DNA from: Sandaracinobacteroides sayramensis
GTDB lineage: Bacteria > Pseudomonadota > Alphaproteobacteria > Sphingomonadales > Sphingomonadaceae
NCBI RefSeq assembly: GCF_022014495.1
Contig: NZ_JAKLSQ010000013.1
Coordinates: 62,001-126,000 of the forward strand
DNA length: 64,000 nt
Direction: 5' to 3'
Below, piece after piece: positions 52,683 to 62,044 of the stretch (position 1 is the stretch's first letter; each line of letters starts with the position of its first letter). The notes under the pieces were generated by a model. The model made no database searches and had not been told where the DNA came from. It saw only the letters and a program-made list of their open reading frames with translations. The position numbers and the translations under genes were made by a program.

Positions 52683-53896
52683 CAGCGCCGGAACTCGGCT
52701 ACCAGCTCCACATGCGTGGACCAGCGGAATTGCGCGACCGGCCAGAGGCGGCGGAGCCTGTAGCCGCCCTTAGCCAGCATCTCCGCATCGCGCGCGAAGG
52801 TGGCGGGGTTGCAACTGACCGCCGCCACCACCGGCACCCGGCTGAGCGCCAGTTGCCCGGCCTGGGCCTGCGCGCCGGCGCGCGGCGGGTCGAGCACCAC
52901 GGCGTCGAAGGCGTTCAGTTCGTCTGCCGAGAGCGGCTTGCGGAACAGGTCCCGGTGCTGGGTTTCGATTGCGGCGCCGCTGCGGCGGGCGGCGGTTTCC
53001 AGCGCGCGGATCGCCGGGCCTGTTCCGTCGGCCGCCGTCACCCGCGCCTTCATCGCCAGCGGGAAGCTGAAGGTGCCGCAGCCGGAGAAGAGGTCCGCCA
53101 CGCGCTTCGCCTTGCCGACGATCGACCGGACGGCGGAGACCAGCGCCGCCTCCCCGTCCGCGGTGGCTTGCAGGAAGGCCGCCGGCGGAAGCGTCACATC
53201 CGCTTCGCCCATCCGAACCGATGGCGCTGCGCGTGTGGCAAGGGTTTCGATGCCCATTGGGCCTTCGATCGAAAGTCTTGCCAGATCATGCTGTTCGGAA
53301 AATTCGTTCAGACCTTCGATTACCGGAAGGCTGTTCGCCTGCAGGTTGCCGAGCAGCAGGTCCACGCCATTGTCGGTGAGCGTCGGCGTGACGGCGATCG
53401 CCGAACGCTCGCCCAGATGCGGGGCCAGCAGCGCCTTCAGCGGCCGCAGCAGACGGAAGAGGCCTGGGTGCATGACCGGGCACTCTTGCAGGTCGACGAT
53501 CCGGTGTTCGCCCGCGGCGTTGAAACCGAGCCGCACCTCGCCATCGGTGCGAGTCGCCCGCAAGGCCGCTCGGCGGCGGGCGCCGGGCGGTGAGATATGG
53601 GTGGCCTGCACGTCCTTCGGCGCGACTCCGGCACGGGCCAGCGGCTCCAGCACACGGTCCCGCGCGAAATCGGCGAGCAGGGAATCCGGCACATGCTGAA
53701 GCTGGCAGCCGCCGCAATCGCCATAGTGGCGGCAGGCCGGCGCCTGACGGTTGGGGCCTTCCACCAGCGCGCCATCCGATTCGATCCGGTCCCCCGGAAC
53801 CGCGCCCGGAAAGTGCCGGCCATCGGCGGTTACACCATCCCCACGAGCGGCTAGTCGCAAAATTGTAACACTTGTATTGACTGGCGAGTCAGGCAT
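52682..53896 (-). CDS. RNA m5U methyltransferase, TrmA/RlmC/RlmD family
   Basis: A 404-residue SAM-dependent RNA uridine-5 methyltransferase. After a TRAM-like N-terminus (TILRLAARGDGVTADGR, then PGAVPGDRI), 4Fe-4S cysteines lie in CRHYGDCGGCQLQH and ECPVMHP. SAM binding is in VADLFSGCGTFSFPLA, VLDPPRAGA precedes the catalytic cysteine VSCNPATFARDAEML, and the base is Glu in VELVAEF. The start is ATG 53896 (MPDSPVNTSVTI); no good ribosome binding site is seen, and the longer frame to 53944 is less likely. The target may be 23S or tRNA, unresolved. Confidence 0.92.
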   Translation of the reverse strand: MPDSPVNTSVTILRLAARGDGVTADGRHFPGAVPGDRIESDGALVEGPNRQAPACRHYGDCGGCQLQHVPDSLLADFARDRVLEPLARAGVAPKDVQATHISPPGARRRAALRATRTDGEVRLGFNAAGEHRIVDLQECPVMHPGLFRLLRPLKALLAPHLGERSAIAVTPTLTDNGVDLLLGNLQANSLPVIEGLNEFSEQHDLARLSIEGPMGIETLATRAAPSVRMGEADVTLPPAAFLQATADGEAALVSAVRSIVGKAKRVADLFSGCGTFSFPLAMKARVTAADGTGPAIRALETAARRSGAAIETQHRDLFRKPLSADELNAFDAVVLDPPRAGAQAQAGQLALSRVPVVAAVSCNPATFARDAEMLAKGGYRLRRLWPVAQFRWSTHVELVAEFRR

Positions 53897-53964
53897 AAGG
53901 AATGCGCAATTGCCCGGGGGCTGCTGGCAAGGCAAGATAAACAAACTCAGAGATCCAACGCCCG

Positions 53965-54225
53965 ATGGGACAAGTCATTTCCAAATTCTCGAGCTTCGGC
54001 GCCGTGGCTGTTCTTTTGCTTCCCGGCGCCTGTGCGCCGGCGCCGCTCTATGCGCCTAGCGGGACGCACAAGGGGGTTGTGACCGTGGGCGAAGTGCCGC
54101 GCGACGCGCGGGGCGAACCCGTATGGTCGGCGATCAGGCCGGTTCCGGAAGGCGCGCCGACCACGCCGGCGGCAGAGCCCGCAACAGCCGCGCCCGAAGC
54201 GCCCCCCATGCCGCCGAGAGCATGA
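53965..54225 (+). CDS. small exported protein with Pro/Ala tail, hypothetical
   Basis: An 86-residue protein. The N-terminus (MGQVISKFSSFGAVAVLLLP then GAC) looks like a signal with a possible lipidation cysteine at residue 23, but Pro at -3 is not canonical. A short conserved-looking part follows (SGTHKGVVTVGEVPRDARGE), then a low-complexity Pro/Ala/Thr/Glu tail. The last 92 bases overlap, antisense, the end of the DUF4401 gene, which may explain the tail's composition. Divergent from the RNA methyltransferase. No family recognised. Confidence 0.55.
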   Translation: MGQVISKFSSFGAVAVLLLPGACAPAPLYAPSGTHKGVVTVGEVPRDARGEPVWSAIRPVPEGAPTTPAAEPATAAPEAPPMPPRA

Positions 54226-55174
54226 CGAGGAAACTGCCGATCAGCAGCGCCGTGAGTCCGAAGGCGGCCGCCACCTCGCCCGCCGAAAACAGGCCCTGCA
54301 GGCTGTAGAGCACGTAAATGAGCGCCGACACCAGCAGCGCCCGGCGATCTATCGCCAGGGCGACGAGCGTGAGGAGCGCATAGACCGCCAGCACGATGGC
54401 CGCCGCGAGCGGGCCGGAATCGAGTCGCATCACGCCGGCATAGGCGAAGATGGGGTGCACGATCAGCGGCGCCGCGAGCAGATGCAGCCAGAAGGCGATG
54501 TCGGTGCTGCGTGTGAGGCGCGCCCTGTCCTGCATGTCGAACCACATGGCGGCCGCGAAGATGAGGAAGCCCGACAGCAGGGCGGCGGCGAGCAGGGCGT
54601 TCTCCCCGCCCGAGAGCGCCCCCGTCAGCGCGATCAGCCCGACCGCCGATGTGGCGGCGCCAGCCGCGAGCGTGATCGGCACACGGAAGCGGCGCCAGTG
54701 CAGCGCGGCAGCACCGGCCGCGACGAGGCCCGAGACGAGAAATGGCGCGAAGAAGGCGGTTGTGTGGCCCGTCAGCCTTGCCTGGGCCAGCGCCGTGCCC
54801 CAGTGCCCTCCCCCGCCGAGAAGCTGGAGGATGGTGGCGAAGACCGCTCCGACGAAGCTCAGCAGCAGCAGGATGGAGGGCAGAGCCATGCGCCGGCGGC
54901 GGGTGAAATATTCGGCGAGCGCCCAGCTCAGCGCGGCGACTCCGACCGGGCCGAGGGCGCCGGGGAGCAGGCTGCCGGCGGCGAGCAGCAGCAGGATGCA
55001 AGCCAGGCTGACGAAGATGTCGTTGAAACCCGTGAGCAGGCGGAAGCTTTCATTGTCCGGCCCGGCGGCGCCTTCGGCCCGGGCGGCAAGGAAAGCCAGC
55101 AGCCTGTCCCGCGAGCGGGCGTCGAGCACGCCGGCATCGACAGCGGCATCGAGATCGTCGCGGCGGATATCCAT
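54134..55174 (-). CDS. DUF4401 multi-pass membrane protein
   Basis: A 346-residue protein with a cytoplasmic N-terminal helix (MDIRRDDLDAAVDAGVLDAR) and about ten hydrophobic helices (IFVSLACILLLLAAGSLLPG, LPSILLLLSFVGAVFATILQ, ALLVSALIYVLYSLQGLFSA and others). Charged FDMQDRARLTRSTDIAFWLH lies mid-way. This layout fits DUF4401, usually found with DUF2157 and GDYXXLXY-domain membrane proteins, but neither partner gene is seen here. Function unknown. Its 3' end overlaps the convergent small gene by 92 bases. Confidence 0.75.
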   Translation of the reverse strand: MDIRRDDLDAAVDAGVLDARSRDRLLAFLAARAEGAAGPDNESFRLLTGFNDIFVSLACILLLLAAGSLLPGALGPVGVAALSWALAEYFTRRRRMALPSILLLLSFVGAVFATILQLLGGGGHWGTALAQARLTGHTTAFFAPFLVSGLVAAGAAALHWRRFRVPITLAAGAATSAVGLIALTGALSGGENALLAAALLSGFLIFAAAMWFDMQDRARLTRSTDIAFWLHLLAAPLIVHPIFAYAGVMRLDSGPLAAAIVLAVYALLTLVALAIDRRALLVSALIYVLYSLQGLFSAGEVAAAFGLTALLIGSFLVMLSAAWGALRARLLRALPPAWSARLPEPA

Positions 55175-55256
55175 GACTGAAAACTTCTGCCCGATCAGTC
55201 TCTCAAGTCAACCGGGCGACGTAGAATGCACGGGCTGATTGTTTCGCGCGCCCCTG

Positions 55257-55346
55257 CGTCACCCCGGGCTTGACCCGGGGGCCAGCTTTCTTTTTCCAAC
55301 GCCTGGCCAGAGAAAAGCTGGACCCCGGGTCAAGCCCGGGGTGACG
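55257..55346. repeat. dispersed palindromic repeat, copy 5 (two arms)
   Basis: Left arm CGTCACCCCGGGCTTGACCC and right arm GGGTCAAGCCCGGGGTGACG are exact inverted copies, and the flanks GCCAGCTTTC and GAAAAGCTGG extend the pairing. It lies between divergent genes (DUF4401 and sppA), so a purely terminator role does not explain its location. The remaining 120 bases before sppA show no clear promoter. Confidence 0.88.
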
Positions 55347-55469
55347 GGGGGTTTGTTGTTGGGCGAGCTGCTCAACTGCTCCACCGCGCTGCTCGATCGG
55401 CAGCCGACAGCCCCTCTTTCCTGCGCGGCCCGGCGATGGCAGTAATGGCGGTGTGAAGGAGTTTCCCGA

Positions 55470-57347
55470 ATGACGTTTCTGAAAAGCGCCTGGGCGTTTC
55501 TGGTGGGCGTGAAGGATGCGCTGGTCCTGCTGGCGATGCTGCTGTTCTTCGGCCTGTTGTGGGCCGCCTTTTCCTGGCGCTCGCCCGCGATCGTGGTGCC
55601 GGACGGGGGCGCGCTCAACATCGAGCTGGACGGGCTGCTGGTCGACCAGGCAAGCGATCCTTCGCCGCTGGCGCTCGTCTCCGGCGAGGAGGTGATCCCG
55701 GAAACCGAAACCGCGGCGCTGGTGAAGATGATCGACACCGCGGCCGAGGATCCGGCCATTTCCATGATCACGCTGGACCTCGACAGCTTCCTGGGCGGCG
55801 GGCTCGCCAATCTGGAAAGCGTGGGGGCGGCGCTCGGCCGCTTCAGGGCGAAGAACAAGGAAGTGGAAGCCTGGGCGACCGCTTATGGCGACGACAGCTA
55901 TTATCTGGCCTCGCACGCGAGCAGCATCGGCGTTTCGCCGATGGGCGCGGTGATGCTGCGCGGCACGGGTGGCAGCAACCTCTATTTCAAGGACGCGCTC
56001 GACAAGCTGAAGGTGAATGTCGAGGTGTTCCGGGTGGGCACCTACAAGAGCTTCGTCGAGCCCTTCACCCGCAACGACAGCTCGCCCGAGGCCAAGGCCG
56101 CCGACCAGATGCTGGCGGACGATCTTTGGGCGGGCTGGCGCGCGGGCGTTCAGCGCCAGCGGCCGCAACTGGATGTGGCGGCGCTGCTGGAAAGCTGGCC
56201 GGCGCGCATCGCCGGCGCCAACCGCAACCAGGCGGAACTGGCGAAGGACGTCGGGCTGGTGGATCTGGTGGTGGACGAGGCCGAGTGGCGCGGCAAGCTG
56301 GTGGAGCGGCTGGGGACGGGCGACGAGCCCGACGTTCCCGGCGACTACAAGCGGATCAGCGGCCGCGATTACTGGCTGGCGAAGCGGCCACTGACGCAAT
56401 CGGGGCCGGCGGTCGCGGTGGTGCGCGTCTCCGGCGCGATCGTCGATGGCTCCGCCCCTCCCGGTCAGGCGGGCGGCGACACCATTGCCGGGCTGATCGA
56501 CAAGGCGACGGCCGACAAGAATGTGCGGGCGCTGGTGGTGCGGGTGGATTCGGGCGGCGGGTCGGCGCTGGCCAGCGAGAAGATCCGGCAGGCGATGCAG
56601 CAGGCGCGGGCGCGCAAGATGCCGGTGATCGCCAGCTTCGGGCCGGTGGCGGCGAGCGGCGGCTACTGGGTGGGCGCCGGCGCCGACATGATCTTCGCCA
56701 GCCCGTCCACGGTGACCGGCTCGATCGGCGTGTTCGGAATCATCCCGACCTTCGAGGGCACGCTCGACAAGCTGGGGATTTCGACCGACGGCGTGCGCAC
56801 CACGCCCTTTTCCGGCCAGCCCGACGTGGTGGGTGGGTTGAACGAGCCGACGCGCGCCCTGATCCAGGGCAGCGTGAAAGACATCTATGCCCAGTTCCTG
56901 ACGCTGGTTTCGACATCGCGCAAGCTGCCGGTGGCCGAGGTGGAGAAGATCGCCGAAGGCCGGGTCTGGTCCGGCACGCGGGCGAAGGAGCTGAAGCTGG
57001 TCGACCAGTTCGGCGATCTGGACGCGGCCGTGGCCGAAGCCGGCAGGCGGGCGGGAATCGAAGGCAAGCCGCAGGTGAAGGAAATGCGGCCGGATCAGCC
57101 GCTGCTGCTGCAGTTGCTGGGGCAGTTCGAAGGGCAGGCCAGCCAAGCGGCGCCGCGCGACGCCATGGCGACGATGGTTCTGGCCAGCCGCATCCGCGCC
57201 GCTTCGCAGGTTTCGGAAGCGCTGACGGTGGCGAATGGCGCAAGCGTGCAGGCCAGTTGCATGGGGTGCAGCGCCTGGCGCCCGGCGCCGCCGCGCAAGC
57301 CGGCGCAGCCGGAATGGCGGGCGCTGCTGAAGGGACTGGTCGACTGA
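55470..57347 (+). CDS. sppA: signal peptide peptidase SppA, 67 kDa type
   Basis: A 625-residue membrane serine protease that degrades cleaved signal peptides. An N-terminal anchor (ALVLLAMLLFFGLLWAAF) is followed by two tandem S49 domains. The catalytic lysine is in RVGTYKSFVEPFTRNDSS (about residue 191). The catalytic serine is in FGPVAASGGYWVGAGAD (about residue 396). VTGSIGVFGIIPTFEG follows. The start is ATG 55470, with AAGGAG eight bases upstream. The C-terminal 60 residues include MGCSAWRPAP, unusual but not catalytic. The permease gene starts about 30 bases downstream. Confidence 0.95.
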   Translation: MTFLKSAWAFLVGVKDALVLLAMLLFFGLLWAAFSWRSPAIVVPDGGALNIELDGLLVDQASDPSPLALVSGEEVIPETETAALVKMIDTAAEDPAISMITLDLDSFLGGGLANLESVGAALGRFRAKNKEVEAWATAYGDDSYYLASHASSIGVSPMGAVMLRGTGGSNLYFKDALDKLKVNVEVFRVGTYKSFVEPFTRNDSSPEAKAADQMLADDLWAGWRAGVQRQRPQLDVAALLESWPARIAGANRNQAELAKDVGLVDLVVDEAEWRGKLVERLGTGDEPDVPGDYKRISGRDYWLAKRPLTQSGPAVAVVRVSGAIVDGSAPPGQAGGDTIAGLIDKATADKNVRALVVRVDSGGGSALASEKIRQAMQQARARKMPVIASFGPVAASGGYWVGAGADMIFASPSTVTGSIGVFGIIPTFEGTLDKLGISTDGVRTTPFSGQPDVVGGLNEPTRALIQGSVKDIYAQFLTLVSTSRKLPVAEVEKIAEGRVWSGTRAKELKLVDQFGDLDAAVAEAGRRAGIEGKPQVKEMRPDQPLLLQLLGQFEGQASQAAPRDAMATMVLASRIRAASQVSEALTVANGASVQASCMGCSAWRPAPPRKPAQPEWRALLKGLVD

Positions 57348-57375
57348 CGCCGCGCCTCACCCCGGCGGCCAGGGA

Positions 57376-58629
57376 TTGAGCGGATTGAGGCGCAGCATCG
57401 GGCCGTTCGGGGCGGCGCTGATCGTGTTCAACGGCATCATGGGCGCCGGCATCTTCATGCTGCCCGGGCTGGTGCACGGCGAATTCGGCGCCTTCGGCCC
57501 CTATCTCTACCCGCTGTTCGGCCTCGTCATGCTGGTGATGCTGCTGCCGCTGGCGGCGGCCGCCGCGCGCTTCGATGTGAGCGGCGGGCCGGTGGCCTAT
57601 GTGGGCACCGCCTTCGGGCCGTTCGCCGGCTTTCAGGCCGGCTGGCTGTTCGCGCTGGCGAAGCTGACGGCGCTGGCGGCCAATGCCAATGTCTTCGCCA
57701 CCTATCTGACGGGCTTTTTCCCCGCCCTCAATGCCGACATCGCCGAGCCGCTTTCGATCCTGCTGCTGATCGGCGTGCTGACGGCCGCCAATGTGGTGGG
57801 CGTGAAGCAGTCTCTTCGCCTGCTGGGGGCGGTTTCGGCGCTGAAGCTGCTGCCGCTGGCGGCGCTGGCGCTGGGCGCGCTCTGGATGTTCGGCCCTGCC
57901 CTGCCGGCGCCCGGGCCCATCCCGCCGCTTTCGAAGCTGGAGGCCAGCGCGCTGATCCTGCTCTACGCCTTTGTCGGCTTTGAAAACGCGCTGGTGCCGG
58001 CGGGCGAAACGCGCGACGCGCGGCGCACCATTCCAAGGGCGCTGGTGCTGACGCTGCTGCTGACGACGGGCTTCTACATGCTGATCCAGTTCGGCTTTCT
58101 GGCGGCCGACCCGGCGCCATCCGATGCGCCGATGATGGCGATGGGGGCGAAGGTGGCCGGCCCTTTGGGGGCCGGGCTGGTGACCGTGGCCGCGCTCGCG
58201 TCTCTGGCCGGCAATCTGCACGGAAATATCCTGGCCACACCGCGGCTTCTCTACGCCATGTCTGAGCGCGGCGTGTTGCCGGGCTGGTTCGGGCGGGTGA
58301 ACGCGCGATTCCAGACTCCGGCCAATGCCATCATCGCCTTTTCCGGCCTCGCCCTGCTGATGGCGCTGACCGGCAGCTTCGTCTGGCTGGCGGTGCTCGG
58401 GACGATCGCCCGGCTGTTCCTGTTCCTACTGGTCTATGCCAGCCTGCCGAAGCTGCGCGCCGATGCCGGGGAAAGGGCGTTGCCCGGCCCCGGCCTGTCG
58501 GCGGCGCTGGCGCTGGCGACCGGCCTTTGCATCTGGGCCATTGCCCAGACACAGGCGGATGCCTGGGCGATGCTGCTGGGCTGTGCGGCGGTTGGAACGC
58601 TGCTGTATGCGGCTGCGAAGCGGCGCTGA
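57376..58629 (+). CDS. APC family amino-acid permease
   Basis: A 417-residue transporter with about twelve helices. The unwound first helix carries IVFNGIMGAGIFMLPG, the substrate-binding glycine motif of APC carriers. Helix 6 has ILLYAFVGFENALVPAGETRDARRTIPRAL, the consensus amphipathic region. The substrate, probably an amino acid, is not identified. Starts available are TTG 57376 and TTG 57385; the frame has no ATG, and ribosome binding sites are weak. It follows sppA by 28 bases and may be co-transcribed. Confidence 0.88.
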   Translation: MSGLRRSIGPFGAALIVFNGIMGAGIFMLPGLVHGEFGAFGPYLYPLFGLVMLVMLLPLAAAAARFDVSGGPVAYVGTAFGPFAGFQAGWLFALAKLTALAANANVFATYLTGFFPALNADIAEPLSILLLIGVLTAANVVGVKQSLRLLGAVSALKLLPLAALALGALWMFGPALPAPGPIPPLSKLEASALILLYAFVGFENALVPAGETRDARRTIPRALVLTLLLTTGFYMLIQFGFLAADPAPSDAPMMAMGAKVAGPLGAGLVTVAALASLAGNLHGNILATPRLLYAMSERGVLPGWFGRVNARFQTPANAIIAFSGLALLMALTGSFVWLAVLGTIARLFLFLLVYASLPKLRADAGERALPGPGLSAALALATGLCIWAIAQTQADAWAMLLGCAAVGTLLYAAAKRR

Positions 58630-58631
58630 TT

Positions 58632-59261
58632 TCAGCCGGGATGGATGGGGAGTTTCCAGCCCCAGATGAGAGCGCTGGCGCGGATGGCGAAGGCGATCGC
58701 CGCCCCTGCCCCGCCCGCGACCCAGCTGTGGAGGCCGAAGCCGGCTGCCAGCAGCACCGTGGCGGCCGCGCCCGCGATGGCGGCCGTCACATAGATTTCG
58801 CGCTGCATGAGAACGGAAGGCTGGCCGGCCATCATATCGCGAATGATGCCGCCGAAAGTGGCGGTGAGGACGCCCATCAGCGCCGCCGGCACCGGATCGA
58901 CTCCGAAGCTGAGCGCCTTCAGCGAGCCGAAGGCGCAATAGGCGGACAGGCCCAGAGCGTCGAGCCAGCGCAGCGGCTTGCCGGGCCATTGCTCGGTGCG
59001 CAGGATCCAGACCGCCAGCGTCGCCACCAGGCAGACCGCGACGAACCAGCCATGGCCCATCCAGAAGACCGGGGCGCCGATCAGAAGGTCGCGGACGGTG
59101 CCGCCGCCCATTCCGGTCATCCCGGCGAAGAAGGCGCAGGTAACGAAATCCTGCCGGACGCGGGCGGCGACCAGCGCGCCGGTGACCGCGAAGATGAAGA
59201 CGCCGACATAGTCGAGCGCGAGGAATACCCGCTTCAGATGCTCGAAAGCCTCGGCGTCCAA
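58632..59261 (-). CDS. trimeric intracellular cation channel (TRIC) family protein
   Basis: A 209-residue membrane protein with seven helices in two homologous halves. Each half carries the Gly-rich, Arg-Asp motif: GMTGMGGGTVRDLLIG and LTATFGGIIRDMMAG, the hallmark of TRIC (UPF0126, YicG). First-half helices include YVGVFIFAVTGALVAARV. Bacterial TRIC proteins conduct potassium and other cations. Its 3' end is two bases from the permease stop (convergent). It is downstream of lpdA on the same strand by 26 bases. Confidence 0.92.
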   Translation of the reverse strand: MDAEAFEHLKRVFLALDYVGVFIFAVTGALVAARVRQDFVTCAFFAGMTGMGGGTVRDLLIGAPVFWMGHGWFVAVCLVATLAVWILRTEQWPGKPLRWLDALGLSAYCAFGSLKALSFGVDPVPAALMGVLTATFGGIIRDMMAGQPSVLMQREIYVTAAIAGAAATVLLAAGFGLHSWVAGGAGAAIAFAIRASALIWGWKLPIHPG

Positions 59262-59287
59262 ATCAGGCCTGAATCACAGACGGGCGA

Positions 59288-60679
59288 TCAGATGTGGATC
59301 GGCTTGCCGGTGACGGCCATCGCCGCTTCCTTCAGCGATTCCGCATGCGTCGGGTGGGCGTGGCAGGTGAGCGCGATGTCCTCGCTGGAGGCACCCATTT
59401 CCATCGCCAGCGCCGCCTCGGCGATCAGCGTGCCGGCGAGGCGGTTGACGATCCAGACGCCCAGCACCCGGTCCGTCTTCGCGTCGGCGATCACCTTCAC
59501 GAAACCGTCCGTGTCCTGGTTGGTCTTGGCGCGGCTGTTGGCGAGGAAGGGGAATTTGCCCACCTTCACTTGGCCCTTTTCCTTCGCCGCTTCCTCGGTG
59601 AGGCCGACGCCGGCGATTTCCGGCATGGTGTAGACGACCGACGGGATCACCTCATGGTTCACATAGCCGGTGAGGCCGGCGATGTTGTCGGCGACGGCGA
59701 CGCCTTCATCCTCCGCCTTGTGGGCGAGCATCGGGCCGGGGGTGACGTCGCCGATCGCCCAGATGCCGGGCACGGAAGTGGCGAGATGATGGTCGACCTC
59801 GATCTGGCCGCGCGGGTTGGTGGCAAGGCCGGCCTTTTCCAGCGCCAGCCCCTCGGTGTTGGGGCGGCGGCCGATAGCGACCAGCACCACATCGGCTTCC
59901 AGCGTGCTGGCTTCGCCGCCGGCCGCCGGTTCGAGGGTGAGCGTGGCGCCCGACTTGCTGGCCTTCACCGAGGTCACCTTGGTGCCGGCCTTGAACTCCA
60001 ACCCCTGCTTCGCCAGCAGCTTAGCGCTTTCCTTGCGGACTTCGCCGTCCATGCCGGGGAGAATCTGGTCGAGATACTCCACCACCGTGACCTTGGCGCC
60101 GAGGCGGCGCCACACCGAACCCAGTTCGAGGCCGATCACGCCGCCGCCGATGACGACGAGGTGGCCGGGCACCTTCTTCAGGCTGAGGGCGCCGGTCGAA
60201 TCGACGATCACGCCCTTTTCATTGTCGATCTCGGCGCCGGGAAGCGGCGTGACCGAGGAGCCGGTGGCGATGACGATGTTCTTCGCGCTGTGGGTTTCGC
60301 CGCCGACCTGGATGCTGGTCTTCGATTCGAAGCTGGCCTGGCCCTTCAGCCAATCCACCTTGTTCTTCTTGAACAGGAAGGCGATGCCGTCCGTCAGGCC
60401 CTTCACCGACTTGTCCTTGGAGGCGAGAAGCTCCTTATGGTCGATGCTGGCGCTGGCGGTGATTCCGAACTTCTTCAGATGCCCGCCCGAGACTTCCTCA
60501 TAGAGTTCGGAGGCGTGCAGCAGCGCCTTCGACGGAATGCAGCCGACGTTCAGGCAGGTGCCGCCCAGCGTCTCGCGCGATTCGACGCAGGCCGTCTTCA
60601 GGCCGTTCTGCGCGGCGCGGATGGCGGCGACATAGCCGCCGGGGCCGGCGCCGATCACGATCACGTCATAGTCGGCCAT
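59288..60679 (-). CDS. lpdA: dihydrolipoyl dehydrogenase (E3)
   Basis: A 463-residue flavoprotein reoxidising dihydrolipoamide to NADH. FAD-binding IVIGAGPGGYVAAIRAAQ, redox disulfide GGTCLNVGCIPSKALL, NAD-binding VVIGGGVIGLELGSVWRRLG, IWAIGDVTPGPMLAHKAEDEG and the catalytic His-Glu pair in CHAHPTHAESL are visible. The start is ATG 60679, with GAGGA seven bases upstream; the open extension to 60745 overlaps the sucB end. It is the third gene of sucA-sucB-lpdA and may also serve other lipoamide complexes. Confidence 0.96.
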   Translation of the reverse strand: MADYDVIVIGAGPGGYVAAIRAAQNGLKTACVESRETLGGTCLNVGCIPSKALLHASELYEEVSGGHLKKFGITASASIDHKELLASKDKSVKGLTDGIAFLFKKNKVDWLKGQASFESKTSIQVGGETHSAKNIVIATGSSVTPLPGAEIDNEKGVIVDSTGALSLKKVPGHLVVIGGGVIGLELGSVWRRLGAKVTVVEYLDQILPGMDGEVRKESAKLLAKQGLEFKAGTKVTSVKASKSGATLTLEPAAGGEASTLEADVVLVAIGRRPNTEGLALEKAGLATNPRGQIEVDHHLATSVPGIWAIGDVTPGPMLAHKAEDEGVAVADNIAGLTGYVNHEVIPSVVYTMPEIAGVGLTEEAAKEKGQVKVGKFPFLANSRAKTNQDTDGFVKVIADAKTDRVLGVWIVNRLAGTLIAEAALAMEMGASSEDIALTCHAHPTHAESLKEAAMAVTGKPIHI

Positions 60680-60715
60680 AATCTTGTCCTCGGGCTTTCG
60701 TTCAGCGTCTGGCGG

Positions 60716-60733
60716 CCCCGGCTTTCGCCGGGG
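60716..60733 (-). other. intercistronic hairpin between sucB and lpdA
   Basis: On the minus strand CCCCGGC GAAA GCCGGGG forms a seven-base-pair stem with a GNRA tetraloop, nine bases after the sucB stop and 37 before the lpdA ATG. No T tract, so processing or mRNA stability control is likelier than termination. Confidence 0.55.
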
Positions 60734-60741
60734 CGGTTGGA

Positions 60742-62034
60742 TCAAAGGTCGATGACGAGGCGCGTCGGGTCTTCCAGCGCTTCCTTCACCCGCACGAGAT
60801 AGGTGACGGCTTCGCGGCCGTCGATCAGGCGGTGGTCGTAGCTGAGCGCCAGATACATCATCGGGCGGGCGACGATCTGGCCCTTCACCACCACAGGCCG
60901 CTCCTCGATGCGGTGCATGCCGAGCACGGCCGATTGCGGCGGGTTGATGATCGGCGTGGACATCAGGCTGCCGAACACGCCGCCGTTGGAAATGGTGAAG
61001 GTGCCGCCCTGCATCTCCTCGAGCTTCAGCTTGTTGTCGCGGGCGCGCTTGCCGAAGTCGGCGATTTCCAGCTCGATCTCGGCGAAGCTCTTGGAATCGG
61101 CGTTCTTCAGGATCGGCACGACGAGGCCGCCGGGGCCGGACACCGCGACACCGACATCCAGATAGTCGTGGAAGACGATCTCGTCGCCTTCAATGCGGGC
61201 GTTGACCGAGGGCACGTCCCGGGCGGCGAGCGCGCAGGCCTTCACGAAGAAGGACATGAAGCCCAGCCGCACCCCATGCTTCTTCTCGAACGCCTCCTTG
61301 TAGCGGTTGCGAGCGTCCATCACCGCCGTCATGTCGACGTCGTTGAAGGTGGTGAGGAGGGCCGCCGTGTTCTGCGCCTCCTTGAGGCGGCGGGCGATCG
61401 TCTGCCGGAGGCGGGTCATGCGCACGCGCTCTTCGGCGCGGGCGGGCGCGCCGGAACTGGCAACGGCAAGCGCCGCGCCCTTCACCTTCGCGGTGCCGGC
61501 TTCGATGGCGGCAAGCACGTCCCCCTTGGTCAGGCGACCATCCTTGCCGGTGCCGGTGACGCTGGCGGGATCGAGATTATAGGTTTCGACGAGCACGCGC
61601 ACGGCGGGGGCGATTGCCTCATAGGCCGGAGCGGCAGCGCCTTGCGCGGGGGCGCCGGCGCTGTTGGCGGCGGCCGGCACCACCTCGGGCGTGGGCTTGC
61701 CGGGCTCGCCGGTCGCGGGGCCGGCTTCGCCATCGGGGGAATGCGCGGCCGCCGGCACCGCCGGGCTGATCGGCGCGGTGGTCGGCTTCGGCGCTCCGGC
61801 CGCGCCGGCTTCCAGCGTCGCGATGACGGCGCCGACCGTCACCGTATCGCCTTCCTGGAACTTCAGCTCGGTGAGGACGCCGTCGGCCGGGGCGGGCACT
61901 TCCACCGCGACCTTGTCGGTCTCCAGGCTGACGATCGGCTCGTCCGCCTTCACCTGATCGCCCGCCTTCTTCAGCCACTGGCCGATGGTGGCCTCGGTAA
62001 CGCTTTCACCCAGCGCCGGAATCACAACGTCCAT
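60742..62034 (-). CDS. sucB: dihydrolipoyllysine-residue succinyltransferase, E2 of 2-oxoglutarate dehydrogenase
   Basis: A 430-residue acyltransferase forming the core of the complex. The lipoyl domain (1-77) has the lipoylated Lys in [14 protein letters not shown]. An Ala/Pro linker is followed by the E3/E1-binding domain ([38 protein letters not shown]). The catalytic domain has [20 protein letters not shown] and [14 protein letters not shown] (active-site His). The start is ATG 62034, with AGAGGA five bases upstream, ten bases after the sucA stop. The '[15 protein letters not shown]' opening marks the succinyl branch. Confidence 0.96.
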   Translation of the reverse strand: MDVVIPALGESVTEATIGQWLKKAGDQVKADEPIVSLETDKVAVEVPAPADGVLTELKFQEGDTVTVGAVIATLEAGAAGAPKPTTAPISPAVPAAAHSPDGEAGPATGEPGKPTPEVVPAAANSAGAPAQGAAAPAYEAIAPAVRVLVETYNLDPASVTGTGKDGRLTKGDVLAAIEAGTAKVKGAALAVASSGAPARAEERVRMTRLRQTIARRLKEAQNTAALLTTFNDVDMTAVMDARNRYKEAFEKKHGVRLGFMSFFVKACALAARDVPSVNARIEGDEIVFHDYLDVGVAVSGPGGLVVPILKNADSKSFAEIELEIADFGKRARDNKLKLEEMQGGTFTISNGGVFGSLMSTPIINPPQSAVLGMHRIEERPVVVKGQIVARPMMYLALSYDHRLIDGREAVTYLVRVKEALEDPTRLVIDL

Positions 62035-62044
62035 GATCGTCCTC

